Notes under the pieces: model-generated
The model's input: the letters and a program-made list of their open reading frames with translations, nothing else
What the model was told of the DNA's origin: nothing
Database searches by the model: none
Shown here: one piece after another, positions 34,348 through 46,874 of the stretch
How positions within the stretch are numbered: position 1 is the stretch's first letter
Layout: each line of letters starts with the position of its first letter
Assembly (NCBI GenBank): GCA_037042185.1
Contig: JAXQJY010000022.1
Span: 868,001-932,000, forward strand
Reading direction: 5' to 3'
Length of the DNA: 64,000 bases
Origin: Sordariomycetes sp. S80-01Y
Lineage: Eukaryota; Ascomycota; Sordariomycetes
Made by a program: the position numbers and the translations under genes

Positions 34348-37300
34348 ATGGATCAGAACGGCGATAACGGGCCAGATGGCTCTTCATTGGTAGGAGTACA
34401 GCTCTAATATACAGCGCAGCTGCTGATGTCTCTCAGGCCCCCTTCTCTGCCTTGCGCGCCCGCTTCGAAGCCAGCAACAAGACCGCCGATGCCCCTCCTG
34501 TGGCCGCAAAGCCTCCTTCGAGACCAATATCGCCGGCTCCGAAACCTGACAAGCTGAGGGACCTAAGCTTCAAGTCTACCCAAGATGGGAACACCGCCCC
34601 ATCTACGCCCACTACGCCAGTCGTGCCCTCGAGGCCCAAGCCGAAGCCTGCACTGCCCCCTCCAATAAAGCAACCAGAGCCAGACGTTGCAGATGCGGAG
34701 GCGCCTCCTGTGCCTCCTCCCTCTTCCAGACCGAAGCCTGCTGCGAGACCGCTTGCGCCAAAGCCAGAGCCCCCATCTGTTACGATACAGCCCCCTCAGT
34801 CACCACCCAAAACACGAATTTCGACATTGCTTGCGGAGGAGAAGCCAACTTTACTGAACCCCGAATCCGTCACGAGCCCAATCAGTACTGGTGGAAGCAC
34901 CTTCAAGCCACCGACGAGACCGACGACACCGACTCCTGCGCCTCCACCGCCAAGGTCACCCCGTGGTTCAAGGCCGCCTTCGCCACCTCCGCCGAGGAGA
35001 TCAGGAGAGCTGAAGCGAGAACTGAAGCAGCCCCCCCCACCGCCAGCACCACGTCGTGAGAAGAACTTGGTTCCCGAGCTTCCGTCCACCGTCCAGACGC
35101 CTCAAAAGAAGCATGATGTATCCAACGAGACCTCCCCGTTCAGCAGTCCTCCGAGTAGTCCGGAGACGGAGAGCGAAGAGGCCCCGCCACAGCTGCCGAC
35201 TCGACCTAGACCGCACATGGCAGCAGAAGCTCCAGCCAGACCCAGATCCGCGTTTGGTTCTTTCGACCCTCCACCGGTACACCACGCGGTCGCTAGGCGG
35301 AGGGACCGCGCGACAGAAAGTACCACAAATGGACAGGCACCACATCAATCGGACGGCGAGCTGCGTCCAGCATCATTGCCGAAACCTCACTCGTTTGAGC
35401 CACCACCCCAACGTCCAATCTCTATGCAACCACCCGCACGACCTCAACGACCAGCTGAACAGCGACAGGAGCCTCAGGCGTCAAAGCGAGTCTCTTCCAA
35501 CCCCGCGGCTCAGACTCTACCACTGCCGCCAACTCGGACTCATGGCCGATCGAAAACAATGGACGGGGCGAGTGACAGGCAACACGTGGAAGTTCGAGCG
35601 CAGCACCAGACACCAACGCAACCGAAAGCTCTTGTCACGCCAGGCAAGGCAGAGGGCGGAATCAATACAGTTACGGCATACCCCGACAGCTCACTCACAA
35701 ATCGTAAACCACCGGTGGTTACGAGAGGCATTGATGAGATCTCAGCCAAGTATGACCCTCGCATATTCGATGTTTGCGGTGAGTTGATATGCACGAGCGG
35801 GCAAATGACAAGATTGTGGAACATACATGACGGAGACATGCTTATGAGTCTGATGCATACGGAGGGCATCAAGGCTACGGCGATAGCCTTCAAGCCGGCG
35901 GCAGATCCGAAGGACGAGGGCTCGGCCGTCTGGATCGGTACCAACCAAGGCGAGTTGATGGAAGTCGATCTATACACTCATCAGATCACACCTAGCAAGG
36001 GAAGTGTGCACCAGAGGCGGGAAGTCATGAAGATTTACCGGCACTACAACGAGCTCTGGACCCTGGATGAACTGGGTACGCTGCACGTTTGGGGACCCGG
36101 TGAGAGCGGCGTGCCGGACGTGACGGGGAATCCGCATCAGAGTTACAAGCTCCCGCGGGACCACACCTTCTCAATGATTGTAGGAGACGAACTGTGGCAC
36201 GCAACAGGCAAGGAAATCCGCATCTTTGCGCCGTCACTGGATGGGCGCGTCCAGTTTCAAGTTCTCATTCGCCCACTGTATGCTGAAGGCGCTGGGGATG
36301 TGACATCCGGAACCATGATCAAGACCCAGCAAGGGAAGGTTTTCTTCGGCCACTCGGATGGAAAGATCAGCATCTTCTCAACGACCGACTACGCTTGTCT
36401 CAGCGTCCTCAACATTAGCACATGGAAGATGAATGCTTTGGCCGGCGTTGGACACAGGATATGGGTTGGCTACAACACGGGCAAGATTTGCGTCTACGAC
36501 ATTAACGATGAGCCATGGAGTGTGTTGAAGGAGTGGCAAGCTCACACGAACCCAGTCATCGCTATGAAATGCGATCCGGCCGGAGCATACCGCATGGATC
36601 GAATGCAAGTCATTTCCTTGGGCGCGGACAACAAGGTCAGGATCTGGGACGGTCTGATGCAAGAGGACTGGGTTGAGGATGAGATGAAGTCGCGCGATAC
36701 GGAATATTGCGACTTCGACGAGCTCAGAGCCATGGTTTTCACGTGGAATGCTGGGGCGTCTACGCCGTCAAGCCTACGGCATTCCCCATCCCCAGCGGAC
36801 CAGGATTTCTTCCGAGACTTGATTGGCAACAGCGGCGCCCCTGACATCCTGGTCTTTGGTTTCCAGGAACTTGTGGATCTCGAGGACAAGACCGCCACCG
36901 CGAAACGCTTCCTCAAGGTCAAGAAGAAGAACGAGGGTGATTCTCAGCAGAACATGGCCCACCAGTATCGCGACTGGAAGAACTTTCTGGTTGGCGCGTT
37001 GGACAACTATATGCCCAAAGACGAACTCTATCAACTCCTGCATACAGCGCCCATGGTCGGTCTCTTCACCTGTGTATTCGTCAAGGCAGACGTGCGTGCT
37101 CGTGTGCGCAATCTTCACGGTGCCGAGGTGAAGCGGGGAATGGGTGGTCTGCACGGCAATAAAGGAGCGGTTGCCGTGCGCTTTCAGATAGACGACAGCT
37201 CCATCTGCTTCGTCAACTGCCATCTCGCCGCTGGGCAATCTCAGGCCAACGCCCGGCACAATGACATCGCCGAGATACTCGAAACCGCTATCTTCCCTCC

Positions 37301-38002
37301 TCAGCGCAATTCGGAGGCCCAAATCGACAGCTTCGCTGGTGGTGGCGATGGCTCTTTGGTCTTGGACCATGAGCTATGCGTTCTCAACGGAGATCTGAAC
37401 TATCGAATTGACACCATGTCTCGCGACACTGTCGTTCAGGCCGTCAAGCAGAACAACCTACCCAAACTTCTGGAGCGCGACCAACTGCTCGTTGCGCGCC
37501 GTCGAAACCCGGCTTTCCGTTTGCGCGCATTTGAGGAGCTCCCGATTACCTTTGCGCCAACATATAAATACGACGTAGGTACAGATCGATACGATACGAG
37601 TGAGAAGAGACGGAGTCCGGCATGGTGCGATCGTCTGCTCTTCAGAGGTCGTGGGAGGGTGCAGCAGTTGGATTACCAGAGGCATGAGGTCTATGTCAGC
37701 GACCATCGACCTGTCACGGGCAACTTCAAAATTTGGGTCAAGAGTGTGCGGCAGCATGACCGGGCAGCGGTCTGGTCCGATAGCCAGCAGAAATTCGAGG
37801 GCTATCGCCAGAAGAACGTGGCCGATGAAAAGTGAGTTGCACATTCTTGCGCTCTTGCGAGTGATCAACACTGACGCACATCAGGCTTCACTACTTGACG
37901 AGATTCTGCGGCTACGACGAAGCCACGAGTAAGCGACTGATAAAGGAGAAAGCAGCGCGTAGGGCTCATCGCAGTCCTAGTAGGAGCAGAGAAGCTTACT
38001 AA
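34348..38002 (+). CDS. WD-repeat inositol polyphosphate 5-phosphatase, 1184 aa, 3 exons
   Basis: Exons are 34348-34389, 34437-37831 and 37885-38002. The first exon encodes 14 residues (MDQNGDNGPDGSSL); the last adds a tail starting LHYLTRFCGYDEATSKRLI that an uninterrupted reading would replace by a stop. Residues up to about 440 are proline-rich and disordered with many PxxP motifs. A beta-propeller-like WD region spans about 442-769. The catalytic domain follows: FTWNAG near 779, LNGDLNYRI near 997, SPAWCDRLLFRG near 1074 and SDHRPV near 1102, which are the substrate- and metal-binding motifs of Mg-dependent 5-phosphatases acting on phosphoinositides. All key motifs are present, so it should be active. 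WD-propeller plus 5-phosphatase is the usual design of this filamentous-fungal group and differs from the Sac1-containing synaptojanins. Partner and membrane are not evident. Confidence 0.92.
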
Positions 38003-38343
38003 ACTGCCTCTTCTCGATGGCTGCGGCTCGAAGTGAAAGCGACGGGTCTTCACATTTTAGATTTTGTTTTCTCACATTGCTCTTGAGGTAGACTTGAGCG
38101 TGCATAACTAGCACGGCGTTTGTTGGTTGAGCTGGCAGATGTATATAGCATCGATGGAAGCAGCCGCATGCGAGCATAGCGCTCTTCGGCATGGTCTAAG
38201 GAATGCATTGCGCTTGTTGTTCTATGTGCTACTCTCAACTAGCAACTTGCCATCATATGATACGTATCAACCATGACGATGGATTAAAAGTGAAGGAGGA
38301 AACGCGGCATGAGTGCTGGACCACCGCGCCGCCCTCGTTCGGT
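38003..38343. other. convergent 3' region of the 5-phosphatase and ABC transporter genes
   Basis: 341 bases between two facing stop codons. Presumed 3' untranslated regions only. Confidence 0.5.
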
Positions 38344-41300
38344 CTACTGGCGCTTGTTCGACTTCGGCACCCTGACCAACCAGTACAAGCCGACGGCCAC
38401 GGCAATGTTGAAGACACAGTAAGCCCACATGAAGCCAAAGTTCCTCCAACGGTTGGCGAAGTCAACATTGATACCACGCAGGAAGACGTTGGTCTCATCC
38501 ATCGGGCAGAAGCTGCACTCGTCACCTGCGCTGCTCGACCCCAGATAACCACCCGCGGCGTCAATGTACGGCTGCATATACTCCTCGCAGGTAGCGTTGA
38601 CCGGCTTCTCGAAGCGGAGAAACTCGTTGGCGGCGCAATGCACTGGAGCGTTGGCGAGCGCCGAGCCCAGGAAGCCTTCCACAACGTAGGTGAAGGGGTT
38701 GACCCTGTACATGAAGATCCAGAAGCCAGGGAGGTCATCCGGCCCGGCTAGGACGCCGCAGAAGGCGAACATCATGACGAGGAAGAGGTTGACGATGCCG
38801 CCTGCGACTTCGGCGGTGTCGATGGCGGCGATCATCATGTGCGCAAAGGTGCTGGTGAAGACAAAGAAGACCCAGACGTGTAGGAAGACGTTGGAGCCGC
38901 GGGAGTGCACCGCGTCGGTCCAGCGGGCGTTTCGGTAGAGGCCGATGGGAAAGTACCAGCAGATGAAGCAGAAGACCGACATGAGCTGCGACTGTTAGGA
39001 GAAGATAAGACTGGTTTGTTGTCGGCAGACTTACTGAGTTCCACGCCATCTCGACCAAGATGTTGGCGCCCAGGAAGGCCTTCCACGAGTACGCTTTGCT
39101 CGGTCTCTCGCGGGACTCGTACATTGTGCGCTGAGAGACGAAGACGGGAAGAATCTGGTTGACCACCTGCCCGAAGATGGTGAGAAATATGAAGACGCCC
39201 AGCATCTGATTCTGGAGACCGCGCTGGGTGTTCTCGGCGTTCAGGAACGACAGTCCGATGAACAAAGCCTGGGGATGTCAGCGCGAATGTGAGTTCAAAT
39301 CGGCTGCAATGAACTCACCGAACCGAAGGAGAGTGCTGCCTTTGAATAAATGTACCGCGGACTGCGCCAGTACTGTTGGAACACCCTCTTGACGACTTCG
39401 TTAAACTGTACAGTCATGGGCGCCGCAAATTCATACTGAGAGGGAGAGTCATCCACAGCAACATGCGAGTTTGCGCTGCCAGACATGAGTTGTTTCAACT
39501 CCCTTTGTACAGTCTGGTATTCCGCACTGCCTCGCCAGACGGATGGCCAGTCTACATCTGTGTGAGCACCTGGAGCGGCACCTATAACCTGTAGCATGTA
39601 CTCTGCGGGGTTGGCTCCCGGGGGACAGTCAGAAGCTCCGTTACGGACGAAGTAGTCCATGAGGATGTGGGAATTCCTTCCGATGGGGCCAAAGTAGACG
39701 GTCCGCCCGCCCTTTGCGAGCAGAAGAAGGCGGTCAAAGCGCTGGAATAACATAGCGGACGGCTGGTGGATCGTGCAAAGAATAGCCTGGCCACTTTTGG
39801 TGAGCTTCTCCATGAGATTGCAGATCGACCATGATGTTTGGGAGTCAAGCCCGGAGGTCGGCTCGTCGAGAAATAAGAGCAACTGCGGCCGAGCAGCGAG
39901 TTCAACGCCTATTGTGAGCCTCTTGCGCTGCTCAACGTTGAGACCCTCGCCCGGCACCCCAATGACAGCATCGGAGTACTCCTCCATGCTCAGCATGGCG
40001 ATGACGGTATCGACATAGGCCAGCTTTTCCTGTTTGGAGTATTTTGCTGGCTGTCGCAGCAGCGCACTGAAGTTGAGAGCCTCGCGCACGGTCGAGGTGT
40101 GTAGGTGAAGATCCTGCTGTTGGACGTAGCCAGTCTTGCGCTGAAAGGAGGCGTTGCGGGGGGATCCGTTGACGAGCATGGAACCGGTGATGACGCCCAT
40201 CGTGACGCGGCTGGCGAGGACGTCCAGGAGGGTGGTTTTGCCGGCTCCAGAGACTCCCTGGGCGCGTAAGTTAGCAAGTGAGATAAGAAAGTCTAAGAAG
40301 TTGCATACCATGAGAGCCGTCAATGTGCCCGGCTTAACCCATCCGTCGACGTGATCCAATATGCGCCGCTCTTGGCCCTTGATCTTGATGTCGTAGCAGA
40401 CATCCTTCCAGTGGAACACCGAAGTCTGCTTCTCCATGTCTGCGACAGCTTCGGTGTCGCTGCCACTATCCACTGCCGGTCTAACCATTGTCCCTGACTC
40501 GACGTCGCCGGGCTTGTCCCGCTTCATGGCGTCGCGTGTGAACACCAGAACCTCGCCTTTCGATTTGGCCGTCGCCACGAACTCTGCGGCAAAGAGGTGA
40601 ATTCCCATGCAGGCGAGCAAAATGGCGATGATGATGCCGAGATTGCGCCACTTGTGGGCAGCCTCGAAGCCGTACGAAAGCAGGATATGCGCCTGTCCGT
40701 CCACAAGTTCCCGTCCAGGTACAGCTCCAACCGCAGAGCAGACCTGTTGCAGTGCATCTACCGACGTGTAGCCCGGACCACTGGGAACCAAATCGCTGCA
40801 CCAGTACTCGCGTCCTGCGAATTCGTTGACCAGCAAGCTCTCAAGCGCGTAGTAGACGGGGTTGATCCAACGGAACCAGCCGAACCAGTCCTCCATGTAC
40901 TGGGGTGGGATAGCGAACCCGGCGTACAAAGCAATGGCAAGCAGCAGAATCGAGGCCGGAGCCAGAGCTTGCGCTTCAGACTTGGCAACGGAGCCAATGA
41001 AGCGAAACATCATAGACATGGACATGGCCATGGTGAAGGATATCAAGAGAAAGAAGAAGAAAGCGCTAGGTTCACGCCGCAGATTACTCATAAAGTACAG
41101 CGTCGTGTTCATAAGTATGCAGTTGACAATCTTATACGGCAAATCCACGACCATGCTTGACAAGGCTTCGGCGCTGGGATGGTATAGCGCGTATCGGGCA
41201 TGCTTCTCAACGATCTTTCTTTTGGCAAACAGCGTGAGGACCTCCAAGATGCTGCTGAATGCATTCATGATGATTATGAAGAATATCAGAATGCCGCGCT

Positions 41301-42926
41301 TGAAGAGGGTTTCGGTGGTTGGCTGAAGGTTGTAGAAGACGCTCGAGATGATGATGGCTTCGAAGAGATTGCTGATGAGCATCGTTAGCGTGATGCTCGG
41401 ATCGGTGATGAGCATGATCCAGCTCCGCCACAGCGTCAGACGCATCTGGCCGAGAAAAGACAGCGTGAACGGGGATTTGAGCCTCTGTCTAGAGGACTGG
41501 TCGTTCTGGCGCGAAGCCACAAACTTGCCGTAGCTCTCCCCGTCGAACTGATGTCGAGCCATGTAGTCGTCTATCTCATCCATGAGAAGCTTGCGATGCT
41601 GGCTGTTTCTCCACGCTTGCTCGAAGTCATCTGGCGTTTTGGGCGTCTTCTCCTCCCATCCATGTCGGATAACTCGCTCTTGGTGACTAGTCATTGAAGT
41701 CAGGAAATCAGCCGTTGTCTGCTGCTCAGGACAGACGAAGCCGAGGCCCTCGAAGTAGGCCTGCGCCTCAGCGGCCTTGCCAAAGTATATCTGACGACCT
41801 TCGTAAAGCACGATGACCTTGTCGAAAACCTGAATAATGCTTCAGCGTCATTGTTTCTCAGTTTCAAGGGGGACGCTCTCACCTCGTATGCACTCTGCGG
41901 CGCTTGGTAGATGGCCACGCAAGAGGTGCATCCCATCGTATCAGCCTGGGTGCGGAGCGTACGGCAGAACTCGAGCGCATTGGCGCTGTCAAGGCCTCGT
42001 GTGCTGTTGTCCCAGCACTGGAGAGGCGAGTAGCTCAGAGCGGCTTCGGCGATGGTGACTCGTTTCCTCTCTCCGCCGCTGACGCCCCTCACGAAATCAT
42101 TCCCAACCTTTGTGTTCTTGGTATGCGAGATACCGAGCATAGCCATCGTCACATCTCGAAGATGCTCGGCATATTGCTTCCGGGACACCCCTTGAGGGAT
42201 ATTTTTGGGGCAGCGTGCACGGGCAGCGAAGTATAGTGTGTCGCCGGCCGTTAGGTGTGGGAAGTGATCATCGACCTCGGCGGTGTAAATGGCCTCGCCC
42301 TTGAAGGATGTCCGCATCTCCTTCGGACGGATGCCTTGGTAGTTAATTATCGCTTCGTCGTCTACATGGAAGCCGTGTGTGTCGCCCGCCACGGTCTTGA
42401 GGAACGTAGAGCACCCAGACCCCGGAGGACCAAGAACTGCCAACATCTCCCCACTATGCACGACTCCTTCAAGGCCTCTCAAGATATCAACCTTTTGCTC
42501 TTGTTTCCCCATCACTTTCCTGAAAAGGCTTCCGGCCTCGAGGAACACGTTGCCGACACTCTTTTGGAAGTCGGTCGAGGAGCCAAAGCCGTAGACGTTG
42601 AGGTTCTTGAACGCTATCCCCGTTGTCCTGGGCGAGTTCCCCTCTGAAGTATCTGTCCGGATGTCGTAGAATGCCTTCGCCCATTTACGCGCATTGAACT
42701 CAGGGCTTTCGGGGTTGAGAGGGCCTGAATCAGGGGCAGGGAACAGTGTACCGGGTGGCCCCTGGGATCGGGAGGTGAGCTTGCGGGCGAGGGCATTGAT
42801 CTCTTGGTCAGCCGCAGCTTCGCGGGCTTGGACATCCTGCAGCTCGGAGTGCACATTGTGAAGCGTCTTTTCATGCCCATCGCTCGATTCGGACCAATCG
42901 GTCGTTGGGGGCTCTTCGCGACTCAT
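38344..42926 (-). CDS. full-length PDR-type ABC transporter (CDR1/ABC-G family), 1459 aa, 5 exons
   Basis: Minus-strand exons are 42926-41883, 41829-40309, 40257-39319, 39268-39035 and 38985-38344; introns are 49-53 nt and all junctions are in frame. The order is NBD-TMD-NBD-TMD, as in plasma-membrane multidrug efflux pumps. NBD1 has the degenerate Walker A typical of the family ([13 protein letters not shown], near 164), signature [11 protein letters not shown] near 281, and the altered Walker [21 protein letters not shown]2 has Walker [13 protein letters not shown] starting at residue 856, signature [17 protein letters not shown] and Walker [19 protein letters not shown]. The two membrane domains follow each NBD, and the last extracellular loop before the final segment has several Cys. 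The substrate is unknown; azoles and plant or microbial toxins are usual for the group. It is divergent from a Zn2Cys6 regulator. Intron 2 is 51 nt and stop-free (see findings). Confidence 0.93.
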
Positions 42927-43043
42927 CTGGACAGAATGGAAGATAAACGAGAGAATAGAGGTAGGATTTCTTGTATGAAGGGTGGAAGAAGATTGTCTGA
43001 GATGAAACGAGAGGAAGGAAACCTCATAGACAGGCAAAAAGTT

Positions 43044-43049
43044 CTTATA
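43044..43049 (-). promoter_or_regulatory. TATA-like element of the ABC transporter gene
   Basis: TATAAG on the minus strand, about 120 bases before the transporter ATG. Confidence 0.4.
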
Positions 43050-43097
43050 GTAATAACTATCAGAAAGCAGAGCCTGTGCCTGGCCCCTGAGTTACAT

Positions 43098-43105
43098 GCC
43101 GCGGA
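43098..43105. promoter_or_regulatory. PDRE-like site GCCGCGGA (7 of 8)
   Basis: Differs from the yeast pleiotropic drug response element TCCGCGGA only at the first base; lies about 170 bases before the transporter ATG. Confidence 0.35.
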
Positions 43106-43312
43106 CTTCCGCAGCGCGAGGTGGTAATGTCCAAACCAGTTGCCTGTGGGTTTCCCACTCCATTAGAGACTAAACGGGAACTTTCGGACTGAGTATAAGT
43201 CCGCCTCGTCTGTAAATAATTCTCTAGAGACAGAAGCCAGAGCTGACGGGAGGCCAAACCTGTGTGTTGGCGTTGGCGCTATCCACTGAGACTTGCCTTG
43301 GCGGCCGCGGCG

Positions 43313-43320
43313 TCCGCGGA
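43313..43320. promoter_or_regulatory. perfect TCCGCGGA palindrome (yeast PDRE sequence)
   Basis: Exact match to the element bound by yeast Pdr1/Pdr3, about 390 bases before the transporter ATG. Whether the filamentous-fungal regulator next door uses the same palindrome is unknown. A second TCCGCGGA occurs at 59991-59998, away from this promoter, so chance cannot be excluded. Confidence 0.45.
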
Positions 43321-44202
43321 ACCCGGGTCCTGGGGGCTCTGCGCAAAGTAAACCATGATTTGACAATGGACTATGCGGGCTCTAGGTAGTAAGACGGAGC
43401 ATAGTCAATCTGCTTTCGGTCTTTCAAAGGGCATTCTCGGGGAGTGCACGGTCAACGTAGCGACACGGAGACCGGTGACTAGTGGCATTAGAGCCGGGAC
43501 CAAGGAATCCTGCATGATTCAGCAATCGAGTTGTTTCTCGTCTTCAATCCAGACTCCTGCGGGACTCTCAGGCCCTCCAGGCAGCTACGGAGTCCTTACT
43601 AGGCTGCAAGAGACTCAGGACGAGGTAGTGCTCGGTCTTAGGAAGGGGGCAAGTCAAGCCTTTGCGCAGGCGAAGGTGACTTCAGGCGGAAGAAGCCTCG
43701 TCGCCTGCAACACCAGAATAATTTAAAGCAACACATGGAATGTGCCATTTAGACAAATAAACTAATGTGTTCTCTGTACACGCGAAAAGGATCAGTCGCG
43801 GTCAGTTCAGACTGATGGCATCGGGAGAGGGAAGCACCTCCGGACATTCAATTAGTCCGCCGCAACGGGTGCTGTAGTGGGACAAAAAAGAGGGGATCAG
43901 ATCCGTCCGTCACCTCTGGGAGATCTCAATAGAGGGGGAGTCTTAGCTCACGCGCTACGAAATGCTAACTTTGCAGTTCTGAATACCTATGCTATGTTTC
44001 TATGCTCAAATGCATAAGCGAAGACTAAAAACTTCGGGACAGGGATGGAAGCTGCCGGTGAGATGTTGGGTGGAGGACCCCACCGTCCAACGATCTTTTT
44101 GTCAGCTGCGGACGGGAGGTCGAAAGTCCGAATGCCCGCGGCAGAGCACTGCCAGTACTGAGTAGTGGGAACTGCACTCGGTTTACTCCATAGTACGTAC
44201 GG

Positions 44203-44210
44203 CCCGCGGA
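44203..44210. promoter_or_regulatory. PDRE-like site CCCGCGGA (7 of 8)
   Basis: Lies about 240 bases before the regulator ATG and could allow autoregulation, as known for yeast PDR3. Inference from sequence only. Confidence 0.35.
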
Positions 44211-44447
44211 ACGCGTCTGAGATTGCCTCCAACTCGCCAATGACCTCATGAGAGCAGCCTCGGACGGGAACACAGCATTTGTTGGCCACCGCGTGCTCTA
44301 CACGCGGCCTTGACGAGCAGCAGAAACGCCATCGCAGCTCGGCATTTAATACCTGGCGCCCATCCAGATCCAACCCTCACATCACTTTGCCGGCGGCCGG
44401 TCGTCCTCGGCTGAGATCCTCGGCTGAGACTTGGAGAGTCCGGCGTC

Positions 44448-46556
44448 ATGTCTGAGCTCAACCGTTTGTCCGTAAGTCCGACGACGCGCCCACCCTTGCT
44501 GGGTCGGTCGATGCACCTCGCAGCCCGAAAGCCCGCTGACGAATGGCGTGTTGTAGTGCGTGAGATGTAAGGACAGAAAGGTACGTTATCATGTTGTGCT
44601 TGCTCACTCTATTTGGCGGGTCTCCCGTCTGCCTCCATCGCTCTGGCCAGCCGCTGACGCAGGCCTCACGTAGGTGCGATGCAATCGTGTGATGCCAACG
44701 TGTGATCGTTGCGGTGCGCAGGACGTCGAATGCGTGTATCCGGTCCGGCAGAAGAGGCGGGTGAACCGTCCTGCTGCTGACCGGGGCGCACTTCCCAACG
44801 ATGCCTTGTCAACTATTCTCGACAGGCTCCAACGCGTAGAGGAGCAGTGCGTGGCTCTGCCTGCAGACTCACCCCACGGAGACAGGAGCATCGCGGCCGC
44901 GTCCCCCAGCTTCACCCCTAAGAGCGGGCCTACGAGCGTGCACGCTCCCCTCCAGAGCCACAGTCATGCATCCGTCACGCCTTCGCCTGCGGCATCAACA
45001 CCTGCCGAACCTCCTACGAGAACGAGCTGGCGCCCATGGACCGTGTCCTCGGTAACCACGCCAACCACGGCGGCTTCGCCGTCGGTTGACGCGACTGCTG
45101 TCATGAAGGAAGCCATGGATCAGGTTCAGAGGCTACGGCTGCGGACGTACGGGTCCTCGGTGGTCACGGACGAGATCAACATACCACCGGAGCTGGCCAA
45201 GCAGTGGATCCACAACTACTTTGTGCAGAAGCCGAGCGACATGTTCCTCAGCCTCATCGACAAGCGCTTCGTCGAGATGATGCCTGACATGCTTAACTTT
45301 GAGCACATTCACTTCGACTCGTGCGTCCTCGTCATCTACTACGGCGTCCTGTGGCACGGCTGCTGCAGCTTCATGGAGCGTGACCCGGGCACCACCGAAG
45401 AAGTCAAGAAGTGGGTGAAGCTGACCTATCTCGGCTGCCTGCGGGCGGTGCCTTTGTGGCAGCGCGAAGCTACCGGGACCATCACGGATATGATTGCAGC
45501 CATTACCATGGCGCGTGTGGCAGCCGAATCCTTCGACTACGAGATGGCGTGGCAGATGTTCAAGACGGCCGGCGAGTACGCCAAGGGCTTGGGTATGCAC
45601 AACCTCGACAGGCACGGCGGCATGATGCGCGGCATCCACAACCCGGACATCTCGGACGACGACCGCAAGAGCTTCTGGGACCTGATCCAGGTCGACATGT
45701 TCTTCCGCCTCATCTTCAACAAGCCGCCGGCGATATCGGGCAACGCCTGGCAGGTGAATTTGCCGTGGCTGAATCCGCAGTCGCAGCCGCCGCCGCAGCC
45801 CGACACCACCATGATCTTCCTCGTCAGTTCGAGGGTGACGCTGCTGCTCATCCGCTTCTTTGCCATGCTGGAAGAGTCGACGGGGGACATGCGGGACGTC
45901 ATGGCCAGGACCGAGGACATGTGCCGCGAGATTCAGAGGCTGTATGAGGAGTGGAATGTGGTAAGGCACCCGCTCGCAGCGTCCAGGAGATTGACTGACA
46001 AAGCACCCAGACCGAATGGGCCAAGACGGCCGCCGCGAGCTGCCTGGAGACGTGGGTCGTCGCTGATCTCGCCCTCAACGGGTACACGTGCATCATCTTC
46101 ATGCTGCGCAAGATGGCCACGCTCGACAGCAATTCGCCGCAGCCCATCACGACGGATACTGACGTGCCCGATTCGCCCATCGCCCTGGCAGCCGCACGAC
46201 ACGTTGTCGACATCGTCGGCTGGCTGCTCGAGAAATACCCTACCTTCACGACCCTGTCCTCGACCTTTGGCGCATTCAGGGCATACGTGCCCTTTGCCTA
46301 CCTCGTCAGTCACATCCTCAAGAACCCGGACAGCTCCAGGTATGCTGCCGACATCCAGTCCTTGGAGCGTGCGGCGAAGGTGGTCGAGGACATCGCCAAT
46401 TGTGAGAGGGACTTCTCGCCTCTGGCCCGCGCGATGCAGGGCCTCAACGAAGAGGTCCGCAAGAAGTTCGAGACGGCCGGTACACCTCAGCCTGGGGGTT
46501 CGTGGTCGCACTCCTACAGGGTGACGGACCATAACAATAGAGGGACAAGTAGCTGA
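44448..46556 (+). CDS. Zn(II)2Cys6 transcription factor with fungal-specific middle domain, 626 aa, 4 exons
   Basis: Exons are 44448-44471, 44557-44580, 44674-45960 and 46011-46556. The first two exons are only 24 nt each and together encode MSELNRLS and CVRCKDRK; with exon 3 they build a complete six-cysteine zinc cluster with spacing C-x2-C-x6-C-x6-C-x2-C-x6-C. A short basic linker (RQKRRVNR) and a leucine-containing coiled segment (TILDRLQRVEEQ) follow, as expected for a dimeric activator. The large middle region (about residues 170-500) resembles the Fungal_trans domain, with helices such as FLSLIDKRFVEMMPDMLNFE. Without the 50-nt intron at 45961-46010 the frame would look shifted. The gene is divergent from the PDR transporter and lies 318 bases upstream of the Pdr16-like gene, so regulation of these neighbours is the natural hypothesis. 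Confidence 0.88.
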
Positions 46557-46874
46557 GCTATCTACATGGTGAGGGACCACTAGTAAGCTTGGGTAAGAGT
46601 TCCCGAATCGGACTAGCGTGCTCTGCCCAATGGGAAATTGCGCTGCGGTAGGCCGCCCGGAGCTCCGATGATCCGCCTCGCCTGATGAAGCCACTACTTA
46701 TCAGCCATTATCAGCCACTGGCAGCCACTACGGGACCCTCAATTTCAGGGGTCCAAAATTAGTCCGCCTCAGATCCAATCCATCTCACCGCTACCCTCAC
46801 TCGACGCCCTCGCGCTCATCTGAGCTTCTCACTCCCTCCATAGCCACCAGCCGCGAGAGTCTATTTTCCCGACA
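46557..46874. other. intergenic region upstream of the Pdr16-like gene
   Basis: 318 bases. Imperfect short repeats of CAGCCACT/CAGCCATT type occur at about 46686-46730. No TCCGCGGA site was seen here. Presumed promoter. Confidence 0.45.

Larger units (their letters stand above)
42927..44447. promoter_or_regulatory. shared divergent promoter of the PDR transporter and the Zn2Cys6 regulator
   Basis: 1.5 kb between divergent start codons with no coding signal. It holds one perfect TCCGCGGA and two 7-of-8 relatives (listed separately), a TATAAG motif on the transporter side, and several further CGG and CCG triplets, the half-sites favoured by Zn2Cys6 proteins. That the regulator binds here is inference. 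Confidence 0.5.

Noticed and set aside
45133-45969. 278-codon minus-strand frame inside the Zn2Cys6 regulator
   Set aside because: His/Val/Leu-rich antisense shadow of the Fungal_trans region.
45961-46010. Apparent frameshift in the regulator's C-terminal third
   Set aside because: A normal 50-nt GTAAGG...CAG intron explains the change of frame and yields a coherent C terminus.
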